Assembly: GCA_949752735.1 (NCBI GenBank)
Contig: OX457038.1
Coordinates: 63,355,470-63,419,469, forward strand
Source: Lumbricus terrestris
Lineage: Eukaryota > Annelida > Clitellata > Crassiclitellata > Lumbricidae
Direction: 5' to 3'
DNA: 64,000 bases
Shown here: positions 45,190-57,454 of the stretch, piece by piece
Layout of the letters: each line of letters begins with the position of its first letter
Position numbering within the stretch: position 1 is the first letter of the stretch
Made by a program: the position numbers and the translations under genes
The notes under the pieces: generated by a model
The model's database searches: none
What the model was told of the DNA's origin: nothing
Seen by the model: the letters and a program-made list of their open reading frames with translations, nothing else

Positions 45190-45380
45190 GCCTAGCAGTG
45201 GTGGCTGTTTGGTTAGAACGCTGTGATTGTGGCACTGCATGGGCAGTGGAAGGATTCGGGTTCTATTCTCTCCAGAGACGGTTATATATTGTACAAAGAC
45301 CTTGAGGAAGTCCTTCTCTTACAATAGCTCCGCACCATCGATGCCAACCTGATTGTTGGGTTGACCGAGCCGTTACAACC
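45190..45380 (+). mobile_element. tRNA-derived SINE fragment
   Basis: GTGGCTGTTTGGTTAGAACG (A-box-like) is followed about 50 bp later by TTCGGGTTCTATTC (B-box-like), then by ACCTTGAGGAAGTCCTTCTC. The last segment matches ACCTTGGGCAAGTCCTTCCC in the SINE at 52875. Confidence 0.6.
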
Positions 45381-46298
45381 TAGTATTAGGCCTAAGCCTA
45401 TAGATCTATAAGTATAGGCCGCGAGAAACGTGAAATTTGCCTAAATATATTAGTAAATTAAGATTATCTAATCAGGTTTAATAATGATTAAAAAAAGTAA
45501 TGTTAATCCATAGCGATGAGGAGATGAAAAAGTGAAAATAACCATGAAAGAATATTTTAATAGATTTTATTTATTTTATTTTATTTGTTTATTTCTCCAT
45601 TTATATAGCGCCCCTTGAAGCTCTTTCTACTCAGAGGCGCTCCCGACTACAGCGCGGACACTGCACCCATAGAAAATGTAAGAAATAGAGGCTAAAAATT
45701 AGATGACATAGGCCTACGTACGTAACGTACGCGTTACAAGCAAAAAAGGTAATCAGGTTATCAGAAGCCTAAAATTATGAGTTTGCTATCGGATACCGCG
45801 CTGAGGCTACCGGGATTCGTAGGCCTACTCAAAGACCAAAAGGGTATAACCAGAAAAAGGAGAGATCACAATTAAGAGTAAAAGTCTTCCGCAGTCCACT
45901 GGTCGGAGCCTCAGCGACTGCGCGCCCGCCACAAGAGAACGAAGAGATTGTGCATGTCTTAAAATTCCCTGGCGCATGGTATGATGGTAGGCTATCAAAT
46001 ATATTGATGGCCCAGCATTGCAACGTCCATTAACTCCATTTTAGGGAACATGTGAAGGGAAGTTAATCAGATTCTGTTGTTTCTCACTGACCGAAATAAT
46101 ATGCTGTACCACTAATAAATTATATGCCTAAGCTTTGCCTAACGTTCGTATTCGACCGAAAATCTTGAAAATAATTTAACCTAAAAATACTTTCTGACAT
46201 TTTGCACAAACGATGCTAAAATATGATGAGGTCAACTTAAACTGGTTTAACTCTGCTTAACTTATCGGAAGAAGTTAAACATTGTCTACCACTACCAG

Positions 46299-46562
46299 CA
46301 GCGGCGCCCGCAGACGTACGCACGTACGCAAGTGCGTACAGCGCGATGACTAAAAAAAATTTGGGGGGCTGATGACTAAAAAAAAAGATCATCAGTTTTT
46401 TCGGCGGATGGAAAAGGTATGTTTTTGGGAAATTTTTGGTTGATGACTAAAAAAAAAGTCATCAATTTTTTTCGGCGGCGACTTTGACGAAAAATTTTCC
46501 CCTGTTCCCGCTCCATCGAAAATTTCTGTGCGTACAAGAAAAAAATCCTGCGGGCGCCGCTG
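46299..46562. mobile_element. hAT-type MITE, 264 bp, first of a tandem pair
   Basis: The ends CAGCGGCGCCCGCAG and CTGCGGGCGCCGCTG are perfect inverted repeats. ACTACCAG flanks both sides (46291-46298, 46563-46570). The ends resemble those of the large element at 47539-55341 (CATGGGCGCCCGCAG). Confidence 0.92.
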
Positions 46563-46570
46563 ACTACCAG

Positions 46571-46715
46571 CAGTGGCGGCGCTAGGGGGCTAGCTCCCCT
46601 ACAAGAGGCTCAGCCCCCTAAAAAAAAGGCCGTCAGAAATTTTGGCGGCGGAAATGAAAAATTTTCACCGCGAGGCTTCAGCCCCCCCGAAACTGAAATC
46701 CTGGCGCCGCCACTG
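46571..46715. mobile_element. hAT-type MITE, 145 bp, second of a tandem pair
   Basis: The ends CAGTGGCGGCGCTAGG and CTGGCGCCGCCACTG are inverted repeats. The flanks are again ACTACCAG (46563-46570 and 46716-46723), sharing the middle copy with its neighbour. Confidence 0.92.
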
Positions 46716-47427
46716 ACTACCAGCTAGGTGCTCGAATATTGATTGAACTGTTATAACACCATGCACTGTCGTTGTCAGGCTTATGCGACCGACCTAGGCC
46801 AAGTTATGTTAAAACAGACAATTTCTATCATCAGATCATTTCTTTTGCTAGGCCTATAGACTTTTGTTTTTGCTTACCAGACTTAAGCCTATAATATTAT
46901 ATCTGACCGATACATACTGCTGAGACTGGTGCAACGACCTGTTGCATGGAGAAACCTACGGACGGAAAAACAAGAGGAGGTCGTAGGCGTGTAGACTAGA
47001 GTGTTGCTATATAAAAATGTGTGAGTGTCTGCATTTGAATGTAGGTTTTAGACCGCAGAGTGGCACAAGTAAACGAGCTGTTTCCTCTCAGACGATTCTT
47101 ATCGCTAAAGAAATTAACCGCAGTCATCTAGCTTTAACTACAGCAGCTGCTTTGCTCGCCGTGTGAACAGCGATGCTTATGGCCTCAGTTTGACCTCAGT
47201 TTGACCTCTGGCCTGACCGAAATTCGATGGACACGTCACACAGCCAAGTAATCTCCGGAGTTAAGATAAAGATAATCTAATTAAGATAAGGGTTTGAAAT
47301 AAAAAGGCAGCTTTAGCTTAATTGAACCATATTATAAGTTCAAGATATATGGATGGAATGCTTTATTGTGATCGTTAATATATATTTTGATTCCTGTGCA
47401 GTTATAGCCTAGCATAGACCTCATAAT

Positions 47428-47472
47428 ATATATATATATAATATATATATATAATATATAATATATATAATA
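47428..47472. repeat. (TA)n-rich tract
   Basis: Runs of ATATAT broken by single AA steps, just left of the large hAT element. Confidence 0.75.
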
Positions 47473-48170
47473 TGTATCTATAGTATAGGCTATTGACACT
47501 GCGGGCAAAGCGAATAGAGTTAGACCTACTGTCACCTACATGGGCGCCCGCAGCATAGGTCAAGGGGGGTCGCGTGACCCCCCTGGAAATCATGGCAAAA
47601 TATCAATAATGATACTTTCTGGAAAAACGTCGGTGGTAAAACGAGAAAAGATGCATTTGCACCCACCCCTGGATTCGTTCAATTGTTCAAACAGTTCACC
47701 TATTTTGCATACGTCTTGCGGTGTTCAAAATACCACGAGGCCACAACATGGTCACAGTTTCTTAACTACATCATCCTTTAGCAGTTTAGCCTGTTGTATG
47801 TACGATACACGGAGTCACAGATGCACAATTTATGTGGTGTCTGACACAGTAATTAGATACGACTTGCATGGGGTGTTCGGAGGTATCTTGGGAAGAGGTC
47901 AGCGCAGCTGGCGATGGGCAGGCACGAGTGGAGGAGATGCGTTGCCCGATATGCAGACTTCACAGGAAGGACTCAGTGCAAAGGCACTGTCCACCAGGCA
48001 AAGACCTCTGCATGCTATTTCCACCCCCCTCAGTAGGTTATATATTCACATGCACATAAAATGCACAATTCAGTAGTTTAAAGTTATATTTATATGATAT
48101 ATAATAATATCTATACAGGTCTATAGTCCGTAGCCTATGAACCCTTTACAGCCGATGGGTACCGCAACCA

Positions 48171-49172
48171 CCGTCATCATCCTCTGCTGATCATCACCTC
48201 TATGCCGACGACACTCAACTATTCATATCTTTCTCCCCTCGCTCCTTCTCAGACGCACTAAATCAGCTACGTAACACAATCACTCAGATTTCAGCCTGGA
48301 TGACCGCTAATCTGCTCTGCCTCAACCCCTCAAAAACAGAATTTCTCATCATTGGCCTACGCGAGCAATTAAACAAACTAGACTATCCTTCTGACTTTTC
48401 TCAAACAGACCCAACTCTTCCTACGCCATACTCTTCTCCTGTCCGCAATCTCGGAGTCATTTTTGACAAAAACCTTACTTTTTCTGACCACATCACCCAG
48501 CTATCCCGCACCTGCTATATGCACATCCGCGACCTCCGTCGATTGCGTCCAATTCTAAATTACAAGACCGCCTGCACAATAGCCACCTCAATAGTTCATT
48601 CCAAACTCGACTACTGCAATTCGCTCTTCCATGAAATAGATTCTCTTCAAATTAAACGCCTCCAAACTATCCAGAATGCTCTTGCCCGCGCAGTCACTAA
48701 GACGCCCAAACATCACCACATAACCCCTGTTCTCAAGTCTCTTCATTGGCTAAAAGTTTCTCAGCGCATCCATTACAAAATTGTTTCTCTAACCTACAAC
48801 GCTCTTCAAACCTCTCAGCCCTCCTACATTCGTCAACTAATCACCATCCAACCGCACAGGTCTACGCGCTCATCATCATATCTTTCTCTCTCTCGGCCTC
48901 CAGTATCATCCTCTCTGAAATTCTGCGACCGCTCCTTAGTCTATGCTGCACCAGCTCTTTGGAACGGACTCCCAACATACCTCCGCATGTTCGCTCACCC
49001 TCCTATATCTCCTGCAGTCTCACCTCCAAACAATAATTCAACCTCTCCTCCGCTTGCACTCTCCTCTGCTGCATTCCATTCACGACTGAAAACCGAACTC
49101 TTCAACCTATCCTATCCAGATTCCAATCAGGTTCCATCTCCCAACCACCACCATCACCGACAACCACCGTAG
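48171..49172 (+). pseudogene. 5'-truncated CR1/L2-type LINE reverse transcriptase
   Basis: An open frame continues from the catalytic motif HLYADDTQLFISF (YADD at 48201-48212) through the thumb and C-terminus: NPSKTEFLIIG, NLGVIFDKNLTFSDHI, SKLDYCNSLFHEI, SLHWLKVSQRIHYKI, APALWNGLPTYL and FHSRLKTELF, ending with TAG at 49170. These motifs in this order are typical of the CR1/L2/Rex clade. The endonuclease and the first half of reverse transcriptase are missing, the usual 5' truncation. There is no internal stop, so the insertion is not very old. Confidence 0.9.
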
Positions 49173-49354
49173 CACCACGCTGTCTCCTCGGCTTGACCTC
49201 CCCGGATTTTGACCTGGCACCGGAACGAAAACGGCAGCTCTGGCTATTGCGGACTTGATTTGATATAGCGCCGGTGAATAAGCTGGTCTCCCTGACGTGG
49301 CTTTTGTGGGCGCTGAGAAATTCTCGAAGATTTACATTACATTACATTACATTA
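49173..49354 (+). mobile_element. LINE 3' UTR with (TTACA)n end
   Basis: GC-rich tail (TATAGCGCCGGTGAATAAGC) followed by four copies of TTACA at 49331-49354. Short tandem repeats instead of poly(A) at the end are a known property of CR1/L2-like LINEs. Confidence 0.75.
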
Positions 49355-51243
49355 CCGTCTGACAATGAGTGGAGAATATGCATTAGCTCAGTTTCCTTTC
49401 GTTCCCTCAACACCGGCGACCTGTAAGGTCGAATAAGGTGTTGAATGAGGTTGCACATGTTGGACAAGCATGAAGGAGATTCTTAAGACAAAGAGGCGAA
49501 AGATGAAATGCACACTACACGTACAGGACTGACCGCGACAGATGAGGGGATGATCAATAAAAATTGGGTCGCAGAAGAGCGGATCATTAGCATAATTATA
49601 GTAGTGGCTCGGAGCTCCTATCCCTAGGCAGGGCGGGCGCAACCTGAGTCAAGTGAAACATGTGGGAGAGGGATCAGTCAGAAACGAGCCAAACTCCCGT
49701 AGGGAGGAGGAAAGCCGCCCTGAGAGTGGAACTGTGGAAGGCCGGCCCGGAAGGGGGAAGGAGAGGAATTGAACCCGATTGTTTATGAGGGATCGTAACC
49801 CCTGGCCTATGATTACAATTGCCTCAGAACTGTAGAGTGGATGATCAAAAAGATAAGCTGACCGGGACATGGAGTTCAGGTTGTAATTATGTTATCCGTT
49901 ACGGTCCGCACAATTCGACGACAACACCGCAGTGCCCGAAACGACACACTGAGTTTATAGACAAAATTTTCGAACTGTCATTAATGCACTGCAGAATGCT
50001 ACGCCAGTGGTCAGCTGGTTTGTCTTGTCGCCTTCCAAACGCACACCACTCCGCCATTGCCCCAACGGATCCACGGTAGGCCAGGCCTATTATGTGAGTC
50101 TATTGAATTGGAAATCACAGTTGTTATCTAACGTAATGATTGGATAGACTTTAATTGTCGACATGCATGTCCTGTACTATATATGAATAATTTCTTTTCT
50201 TTGAGCATTGTTCATTCCTGGTTGCTATAGCTCACCCATCATTAGGCCTATCTGTCTTTTTCCAACTCATGTCTTCTGTTTGACCTTGGCTCAGTGGACT
50301 GGGAGCACTTCTGTTCAGGCTTCTTGAAGGGCCACTAAACAGCTTCCTGGAATGACTGTATGAGTGAATAGTATAATTATATGCCGGGTAATATTATAAT
50401 TGCATAGGGCCACGATAGGCTGCATATGCTTCCATTTAAAATTAAGTCTTCACACATGTAATTGCATTTGGGTCTTTGATTGAAGTGAAGGCACACAGTG
50501 ACAGTACAGATGGTCGACAAAAATTCCATTATGTAGCATATAAATTCACAAATGTTGCTTGGCAGACTGTGTATCATGTATATATAAAATGATATACTTG
50601 TATATAAATATGTATTTATATTGTTAAGGCTATGTTATGAATATATGTCGTGTCAGGGACCATGACCAGGGACTTTCCACATAAATATTAAATACCAAAT
50701 AATTATTATTTCAGGTCTTGTGCATGCAACATGCAATGTTGCTCTACTAGCTGTTGTTAATGACAAATGAAAGCATTTGTAACAGTAATTTTTAGCATTA
50801 CTGAAATATATATAGTACTAGCTGAATTACCCGGCGTTGCCCGGGAAATTTCGGTTTTTAGTTCCCACTTCCCACTCACGCCGCTCCCACGCCCGGGAAA
50901 TTTCTGTTTTCATACTCCCGCCACGCCTGACCCCGCTCCCACGCCGCCCTTCTTACCTCGCCTTCTTTCATCGGCCACAGCCCAGTCCAACCACTTGTGG
51001 TGCCTGGGTTGCCCGTGAAATTGAGGTTTTCGGTGCAACCCAGCACAGATATTAATTAACGGAATAGCGCGCTATAATTATTTTAAAATCGGCCATGACG
51101 TCATTAATGTACTGGTTTCAATCACCAATATAGCATCGATGGTCTCAATGTTTGCTGAAGATGATGGTTGAAAGCAAAATAATGGCGTCTTAACAGTGTT
51201 ATGATTCGGATAGAAAAATTAAATTTTCAAGCTCGGCAAAAGG
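49355..51243. other. Unassigned interior of the large hAT element
   Basis: No convincing gene. At 50815-50850 a TACTAGCTGAATTACCCGGC word, with CCCGGGAAATTTC repeated 55 bp later, suggests a further dispersed repeat whose limits I cannot see. Confidence 0.35.
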
Positions 51244-52874
51244 CAGTGATGGGAAGTATTTAAAATACTAGTATTTAAAATAGTATTTTAAATACAATGT
51301 AAGTATTTTGTACTTGTATTTTAAATACTTTTGTGATCAAGTATTTATACTTTTACTTAAAATACTTTTTTGATAGTATTTTGTACTTAAAAATATGATT
51401 ATGTCAAAATACTTTTTCAAAATACTTTTAAATCTCACCAGGTGCAATTAGCTATGCAATATTGCATTATCGTGCACTAGGCTGCATTACACAAACAAAG
51501 CAATCCTTGTACACGAGGTTTAAGTCACACAATACAGCAAAACATGCTGACATTGATTAGTCATTGTTACGGATGACTGGACACCGCTGACCACAGAGTG
51601 AGGAATGTTAATTACAGGTGTATTTGATGTATGGTGTATGGGAAGAGTACACCGAGTCTACACATAATGCCTATGAGGCATCAATGACACGCATAATATT
51701 ATTAGGCTATAATTAATAGGGTAAAGTGGGGTAATTTCGGCATGGAGCTAATTTCGGCACCCCCCCAGTAACCGAGAAACTATCTTGAACTAAGATACCT
51801 CTTTGGTGTGACGTCATAGATCTCAACATTACAATCTTAGAAAAGTTCAAAAACGAATTATAAATCGCATCAAAAGCACCTTTGGTATGTCATTTTTGTT
51901 TTGAAGAATTTTTGTAATTGTTTTTCCATTTAGAAAAAGCTCTGTTGGAAATTTGGTGTCGGTCACATAAATAAATGTACTGATTTTTCTACAAGTATGG
52001 CTACCAGGGTGCATCATGCTGAACGATAATACGATGTATAGCAACTGATTATTTATTTTACGTACCTACAGAGTGATGCCTACATGTGAGGCAAATTTCG
52101 GCACCGAAATCTTGTCTAATTCCGGCAGTGCCGAAATTTGCCCAGGGATGGTGCCGAAATTACCATTCGGCCTTATTTCAATTGGCCACGGCTTAGTTAT
52201 CTTGCTTAGTTGTGTTAGTATCCGTTGTGTAATTAAATCGCACGAGCGCTTATTCAGGCAAAATGTATGATGATTCAAATCAGAGAACTGTGCCGAGCTC
52301 TAAACGGGGGTAGAGTGGTCGAACGATGAAATTAGGTTTTCAGTAATATTGGTGCTTGTTGATGGGCGTTCAAAGAGAGCAATTGCTAGGCCTATTCAGT
52401 TTGAACGTAGATGAAGCCAGTGTCACAGTTAAATTCTCTCACAAGTCAGAGAAAGTGGTTAGGATAGTCAACGTGGAAAACACAACGCCGGCGACTTTAC
52501 AGGCACAGAGTAGGGAAAGACAGTAACCACCATTTGCTGCGTCTCAGCCACTGGCTTCGATGTGCCACCAATGATTATATTTCCCAGAGTGAGAGTCAGG
52601 CCACAGTTCATTGACAGAGGACCCACAGGTCATTGACAGAGGACCCATAGGGCCATATGGACCATAGCAGCTGGTACAAAAAGTGGTTGGATTAAAGGCA
52701 GTGCGTATGAGAGCGTCTGAGTGTGGGCTACAGCATTTGAATATAATTTATATGTGATATTATTACAGGAATAAGATATACTGCAGGTACTGATAGTTTG
52801 CTACAACACTGTGCCTTGAAATGGCGCCTTCAATTGTGAATCGGCTCTCGCAAATTTGTGTTATAGCAATCATG

Positions 52875-53055
52875 TGGGGCGCGGTGGCGCAGTGGGTATG
52901 TTTGTTGCCTTGTTGCCCGAGGGTTCGAATCCACCTCAAGACGCCGCGTAAGGACCTTGGGCAAGTCCTTCCCTCGCAATTTGCTCAGCGCTTCGGCGTG
53001 AAACTCCAATGCAGTGTCTGCGCTGCATTTGGGAGCGCCTCTTAGTATATAGGCC
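52875..53055 (+). mobile_element. tRNA-derived SINE
   Basis: GGCGCGGTGGCGCAGTGGG (A box) and GAGGGTTCGAATCC (B box) are spaced like an internal Pol III promoter. ACCTTGGGCAAGTCCTTCCC follows, shared with the fragment at 45190. Confidence 0.75.
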
Positions 53056-53198
53056 TAGAGCTTGAAGGGATGTTATAAACAAATGCACATACAAGCATAA
53101 ATGAATGCAAGTAAACACTTATGAAAGCTAGCCACAATTTACACCCATCTGCTTCATTTAGCTTGGTAATCTTCTGTTTGGCTTATTTCGTCACCCGT

Positions 53199-53254
53199 GC
53201 CGAAATTACCCACAGGCCTTGCCGAAATTACCCTCCCCTGTGGGTAATTTCGGC
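53199..53254. repeat. Perfect 18-bp hairpin
   Basis: GCCGAAATTACCCACAGG (53199-53216) and its exact reverse complement (53237-53254) are separated by 20 bp that hold a further GCCGAAATTACC copy. Confidence 0.9.
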
Positions 53255-56094
53255 ATCCGAACGCCTTCACTTAACGTGTTATAACACGAATTTGCGAGAG
53301 TCGATTCACAGTTTCAAGGCGCCATTTCATGGCCCAGGGTTGTAGCAAACTATTAGAACCTCAGTGGGTGTTATAAATGTAATGACATCACATATATTCA
53401 CAAAACTGCTTAAGGTGCCGAAATTACCCCCTTTTACCCCTATGTTCGAAATCAGTTTGATGTTTGGCACCACAATGGACTTGTCTACGCTGATAGAATA
53501 GGACAAAGGCTAGATTTAACTATCTAGGTGTTTATGAATAGGGCAAATAAAGGTGGCATTAGACGTGTCTATTGGCTGGTGGCAATTGGAACTTCTCTGA
53601 CCTTGGAACAGGGTGCAGAGTTTCATTACATTGATCTCCATTAATGGATCACAGACTACACACTTGACGAATTACAGCATAGGCCTACAGGAAGACACCT
53701 ATAACACTTAGTTGACCTGTGCTGGTGCAGTCTATTGTATTATTATCACAGAATCCGCACAGATTTCGAAGACTTACTTTAAAAAGTACCCTAAAGGTTT
53801 TTGCCCATGGGCAGAATTGTGATAGGACGTCTCAACATAGCAGATTTTATAAGGTAGGCTATGTAGGCCTACGTTGAACCTGTGTTCAGAAGTGTAACAA
53901 CTTTTATCAATCTCATTGCGTCAGATTTCTGAACAAAATTTTATCTAACTTAATGTTTTTAAAGTTCAATTTGGATAAATTACATTGACCGTTCTTTCTG
54001 CATAGATAGTGGGCTATCGCATTCTTTCTGCATAGGTAGTGGGCTATCGATATTTTTATATGCCATTAAATTTAGTGTTTCTGTTAATCTTGACGTTAAT
54101 GGATTCTGACTCGAACTTGGAGCCCCATCTCTAGCGTCTTAGACTCGGACTCGGACACCTTTAGACCCAGACTCGACTCGGGCTCAGTTTAGATGGACTC
54201 GGGCATGACTTGGACTAAGCTCAGGTGGACTCGACTACATCACTGGAAAGCAGGATATGGGCCAGAAGTGAGAAGTCACCATACTGCTGGGTGGCCCTTC
54301 AAGTGTTTAAGATGACAGTGATGATGACATGGGCTAATTAATTCCATGAGACACATTAGACATGGACACAAAGAATGCTGAAGAAAATGTTTGTGTTCAA
54401 AATTCTATGTATTTTTTGTCGCAATGTAATATGACTTCCTTAATTGTTATATAGTTTGGCAGTGAGTATTTTGTACTTAGTATTTTAAATACTTTTCGAA
54501 GTCAAGTATTTTATACTTGTATTTTAAATACTTTTGTAAAAAAGTATTTTTACTTGTATTTTAAATACTTTTGTGACCAAGTATTTTTACTTATACTCAA
54601 AATACTTTTGAAAAGTATTTTCCCCATCACTGGCAAAAGGTAATATTTTTGGATCGCGAATCCCGATAGTGTTGTCATGGGGTGGTTAGAAGTTGTTTTG
54701 TAATTATTTGGGAAAAATCGGTCGCGTGGATGAGGAGATTTTTTTATCAAGCACGCATTACAATCTTGATTTTATAGGTTTAGATAGTCCTACAATACTG
54801 AGAACAGAATTTAAAGTTAAACTATAAGTAGGTCCACAGACTAGTCATTCTATTGTATTATAAATACAACTACAAAATTCTGTGATAGTATTTAAAATAC
54901 TAGTTTAAATAGGCCTAACAGTGTTTAAAATCATTCCATAACGAATCAAACTTAGTAAGAAATAAATTAGAACAAGAAGAAAACATGTTTGATCGTTCAA
55001 CCACAGTGTCTTGCACACGTAGAAAATATTTCAACAAGCTGGCCAAGTATTGCCCCTGAATTTTCTCTGTGCCCTGGAAAAAAGAAATGACGTATACGGT
55101 ACCGCTAGTCAGTTATTAGTGCTATAGCTTTTTACTATGAATGTAGGCTATACATGAATAATAAAAGTCGGATATTGTTGAAAGATTTTGTTAGTCTCAT
55201 TGCCAAAAACCCGTAAATAGCAGCACGTTATATTGAAACAATGTAATTGTGTAAGCTGCTTAGTTTTTTATTGACATTTTATATCTTAACGCTCCTGGTC
55301 ATGACTGACCCCCCCTGCAAAAAATCCTGCGGGCGCCCATGGTCACCTACATAACATATATGTAGCCTATACACGCATCTCTATGATTTTAACTTGGTTG
55401 TCTTTGGAGTCCACCTAATATGAAATTTTCCGTTTTTCATAGACTTTTAGGACGATAAACGAAGAAGTTTCGCTCTGTCACAAACTTGATCGTTGCCAAA
55501 CTCTTGATTTTATGATATTGGTATCAAAACCGGTTTACGTCAATCGTGTCATTAAACGGTTCCAATGTTTCGCGTCCGTAGGAAAGAATTAAGCTTCATG
55601 GATTTGAGAGAGAACATTTGCGGATACTAAGATAGACAACGATAGGTACATGCATAACAAAGATAGACACAGAATAGACGGACACGACATTTTGTGAAGA
55701 TAGGCTTACGTAGAAAAACAGACAGACAAAACTATGCGGAGAGTGAAACACATAGCCTACGTCGTGTTGATATTCGCGGTGCGTGTTTTGTTTGTGCAGG
55801 CGTACGTGTTTTTGCGTGTGCTTGTGCGCGTGCGTGCATATGTAGCCTAAACATACGATTATGTGAACATGATAATCTAGGGTGACCATTTTCTGGCCAT
55901 CAAAAACCGGGACACTTTTTGAAAAATATCAATTGTAAGACTTAGGCCTAATTTCTTAACTACAGGGCCACAGGCTTACGATCGAAGGCCTAGTTTTATA
56001 GGCTCAATTGAACCTAATGTTGAACATAGATTTCAGTGTAGAAATCTACGACCTGCTCTTGTCATCATAGTGCACTTAGTGCAGCACTCTTTTA

Positions 56095-56412
56095 CAGAGG
56101 CGGATACAGAAATTTTCGAAGGGGGGGAGCAAAATTTTCGGTCATGGACATGGGAAAAATTTCGTCTTGCTCACCGAACAAAAATCTGACGACCTTTTTG
56201 AGTCATTTGTCGAATTTCCAAGAAAAGATACCATATCCCCGCAAAAATAACAACTTTTTTGTCGTACAATGTTCTTAAACCTCTGTACGGACCTTGTTGG
56301 GCGTGGAGAGGGGCCTGCGAAACTACTCATGGGGGCAGGCTAACTTTCCGAGCCAGAATAGGTGGTATTATGGGGGGCCATGGCTGGATTTGCGCCCCTG
56401 GATCCGCCCCTG
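56095..56412. mobile_element. hAT-type MITE, 318 bp
   Basis: The left end CAGAGGCGGATACAG and the right end CTGGATCCGCCCCTG are inverted repeats with mismatches. The flanks are CTCTTTTA (56087-56094) and CTCTTTTT (56413-56420). GGGGGGG/CCC-type subterminal DNA resembles the other GC-ended MITEs here. Confidence 0.85.
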
Positions 56413-57435
56413 CTCTTTTTTAATAGAGAACGGATCTCTCAATCGGTGCCCAGTGGGTATAATCTAGTCCAGAGGAAGACTTAATGTTTCTGGAGCACAC
56501 AGGAGCGTCGGGTGGACGATCGCCAATCGAGGCGTTCAGCGCCGAGCAGTGAAACGGGGTTTGGGTAGGGAATGTGTCCCTGATCATTCAAATTTTTGTT
56601 TGAATTTCCACATTACACTGACAGCAATTTAAGTTGCCGAAGTAAATTGGTCTATTTCAGTGCTGGCATTAGCGGTCGAACGACCATTACGACCCTGGCT
56701 CGACCTGCCAAAGTCGATATAATTCCTTGACAGCCGTTTAAATTTTAGGCCTCTATAAAAACGCTAAAAAAACAAAACTTGACACTTTGTAATAATAATC
56801 TCTTTTCTGTGTATTCATCGGTTCCTTCTCCTTCTCTGTCTGTCTGTCTGTCTCTATATATCTCTCTCTCCCTCTGCATCTCTGTTTCATTTTCTCTTCG
56901 CATCTAGTTGGATCTTTTCTCTCTTGCTCGTATGCTGTGTCTATATATTCGTCTATCTGTATATGTCTGTCTGTCTGTCTGTTTGCTTGTCTGCATGCCT
57001 GCCCGTCCCTCTGTCTGCCTGTCTGACACTGTCGACGTCCTTTCTGGACTGCAGTTCACGAGGTCAAAAGATAAACGGATCCAACTCCCCAAAAAGGCGA
57101 ACGAAGTGAGATAGCATTGTAACACAGAATAGATAAAGCGTCTAGATATAATATAGCGCTGTTTAGCGTATTGCAAAGCAATGGCCACAGTTCCAGGTCG
57201 CGGCTATTTTACTCTTAACCTACCTTATGGCCTGCCTAGATTCTTGGAATGTTTTAATATCTTCCAGCTTTTTTATTTAATTTCTCCGACCTGCTGAATT
57301 ACTCCCTTGACCCGGACCGTGATGCGACCCCCCCTGCTGAAATTGCATGCCTGGCGCCACCACTGAGCAAAAGCAAGGCGAGCAATGAGCATGCATGCTC
57401 GTGGATGTAGATTTCCATCACGACGGCCTGAAGAC

Positions 57436-57454
57436 GGGGGGGGGGGGGGGGGGG
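57436..57454. repeat. 19-bp poly-G run
   Basis: An uninterrupted run of G, unusual outside telomeric or Ig-switch-like DNA. It adjoins a fragment with a CTGGCGCCACCACTG end (57352-57366), which resembles a lone hAT MITE end. Confidence 0.9.

Larger units (their letters stand above)
52794..53354. repeat. Inverted repeat with arms of about 75-80 bp
   Basis: Left arm 52794-52867 (ATAGTTTGCTACAACACTGT..GGCGCCTT..CTCGCAAATTTGTGTTATA) and right arm 53273-53354 are reverse complements with few changes. The spacer contains the SINE at 52875-53055. This may be a third nesting level or the palindromic interior of the enclosing element. Confidence 0.75.
51717..53442. mobile_element. Inverted-repeat element nested in the 3.4-kb hAT
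   Basis: AGGGTAAAGTGGGGTAATTT (left) and the reverse complement of the right end, AGGGGTAAAAGGGGGTAATT, form imperfect inverted repeats that continue into CGGCA. The word GCCGAAATTACC recurs in both orientations at 52100-52165 and 53198-53254. I could not define a target duplication. No transposase frame is visible. Confidence 0.65.
51244..54632. mobile_element. hAT-type element, 3.4 kb, nested
   Basis: The ends CAGTGATGGGAAGTATTT and AAGTATTTTCCCCATCACTG are inverted. GCAAAAGG flanks both sides exactly (51236-51243, 54633-54640). Both subterminal regions are filled with AAGTATTTTAAATAC-like repeats (51258-51430 and 54468-54615). It carries another inverted-repeat element inside. Confidence 0.92.
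47539..55341. mobile_element. Large hAT-type element, 7.8 kb, with nested insertions
   Basis: The left end CATGGGCGCCCGCAG and the right end CTGCGGGCGCCCATG are perfect inverted repeats. Both are flanked by GTCACCTA (47531-47538, 55342-55349). GGGGGGTC/GACCCCCC-type DNA lies just inside both ends. The interior holds a LINE fragment (48171-49354), a 3.4-kb hAT-type element (51244-54632) and unassigned DNA (49355-51243). I find no hAT transposase frame, so it is non-autonomous and owes much of its length to insertions. Confidence 0.85.

Noticed and set aside
57312..57366. Another hAT MITE
   Set aside because: Only one end (CTGGCGCCACCACTG) is recognisable. No matching left end or target duplication was found.
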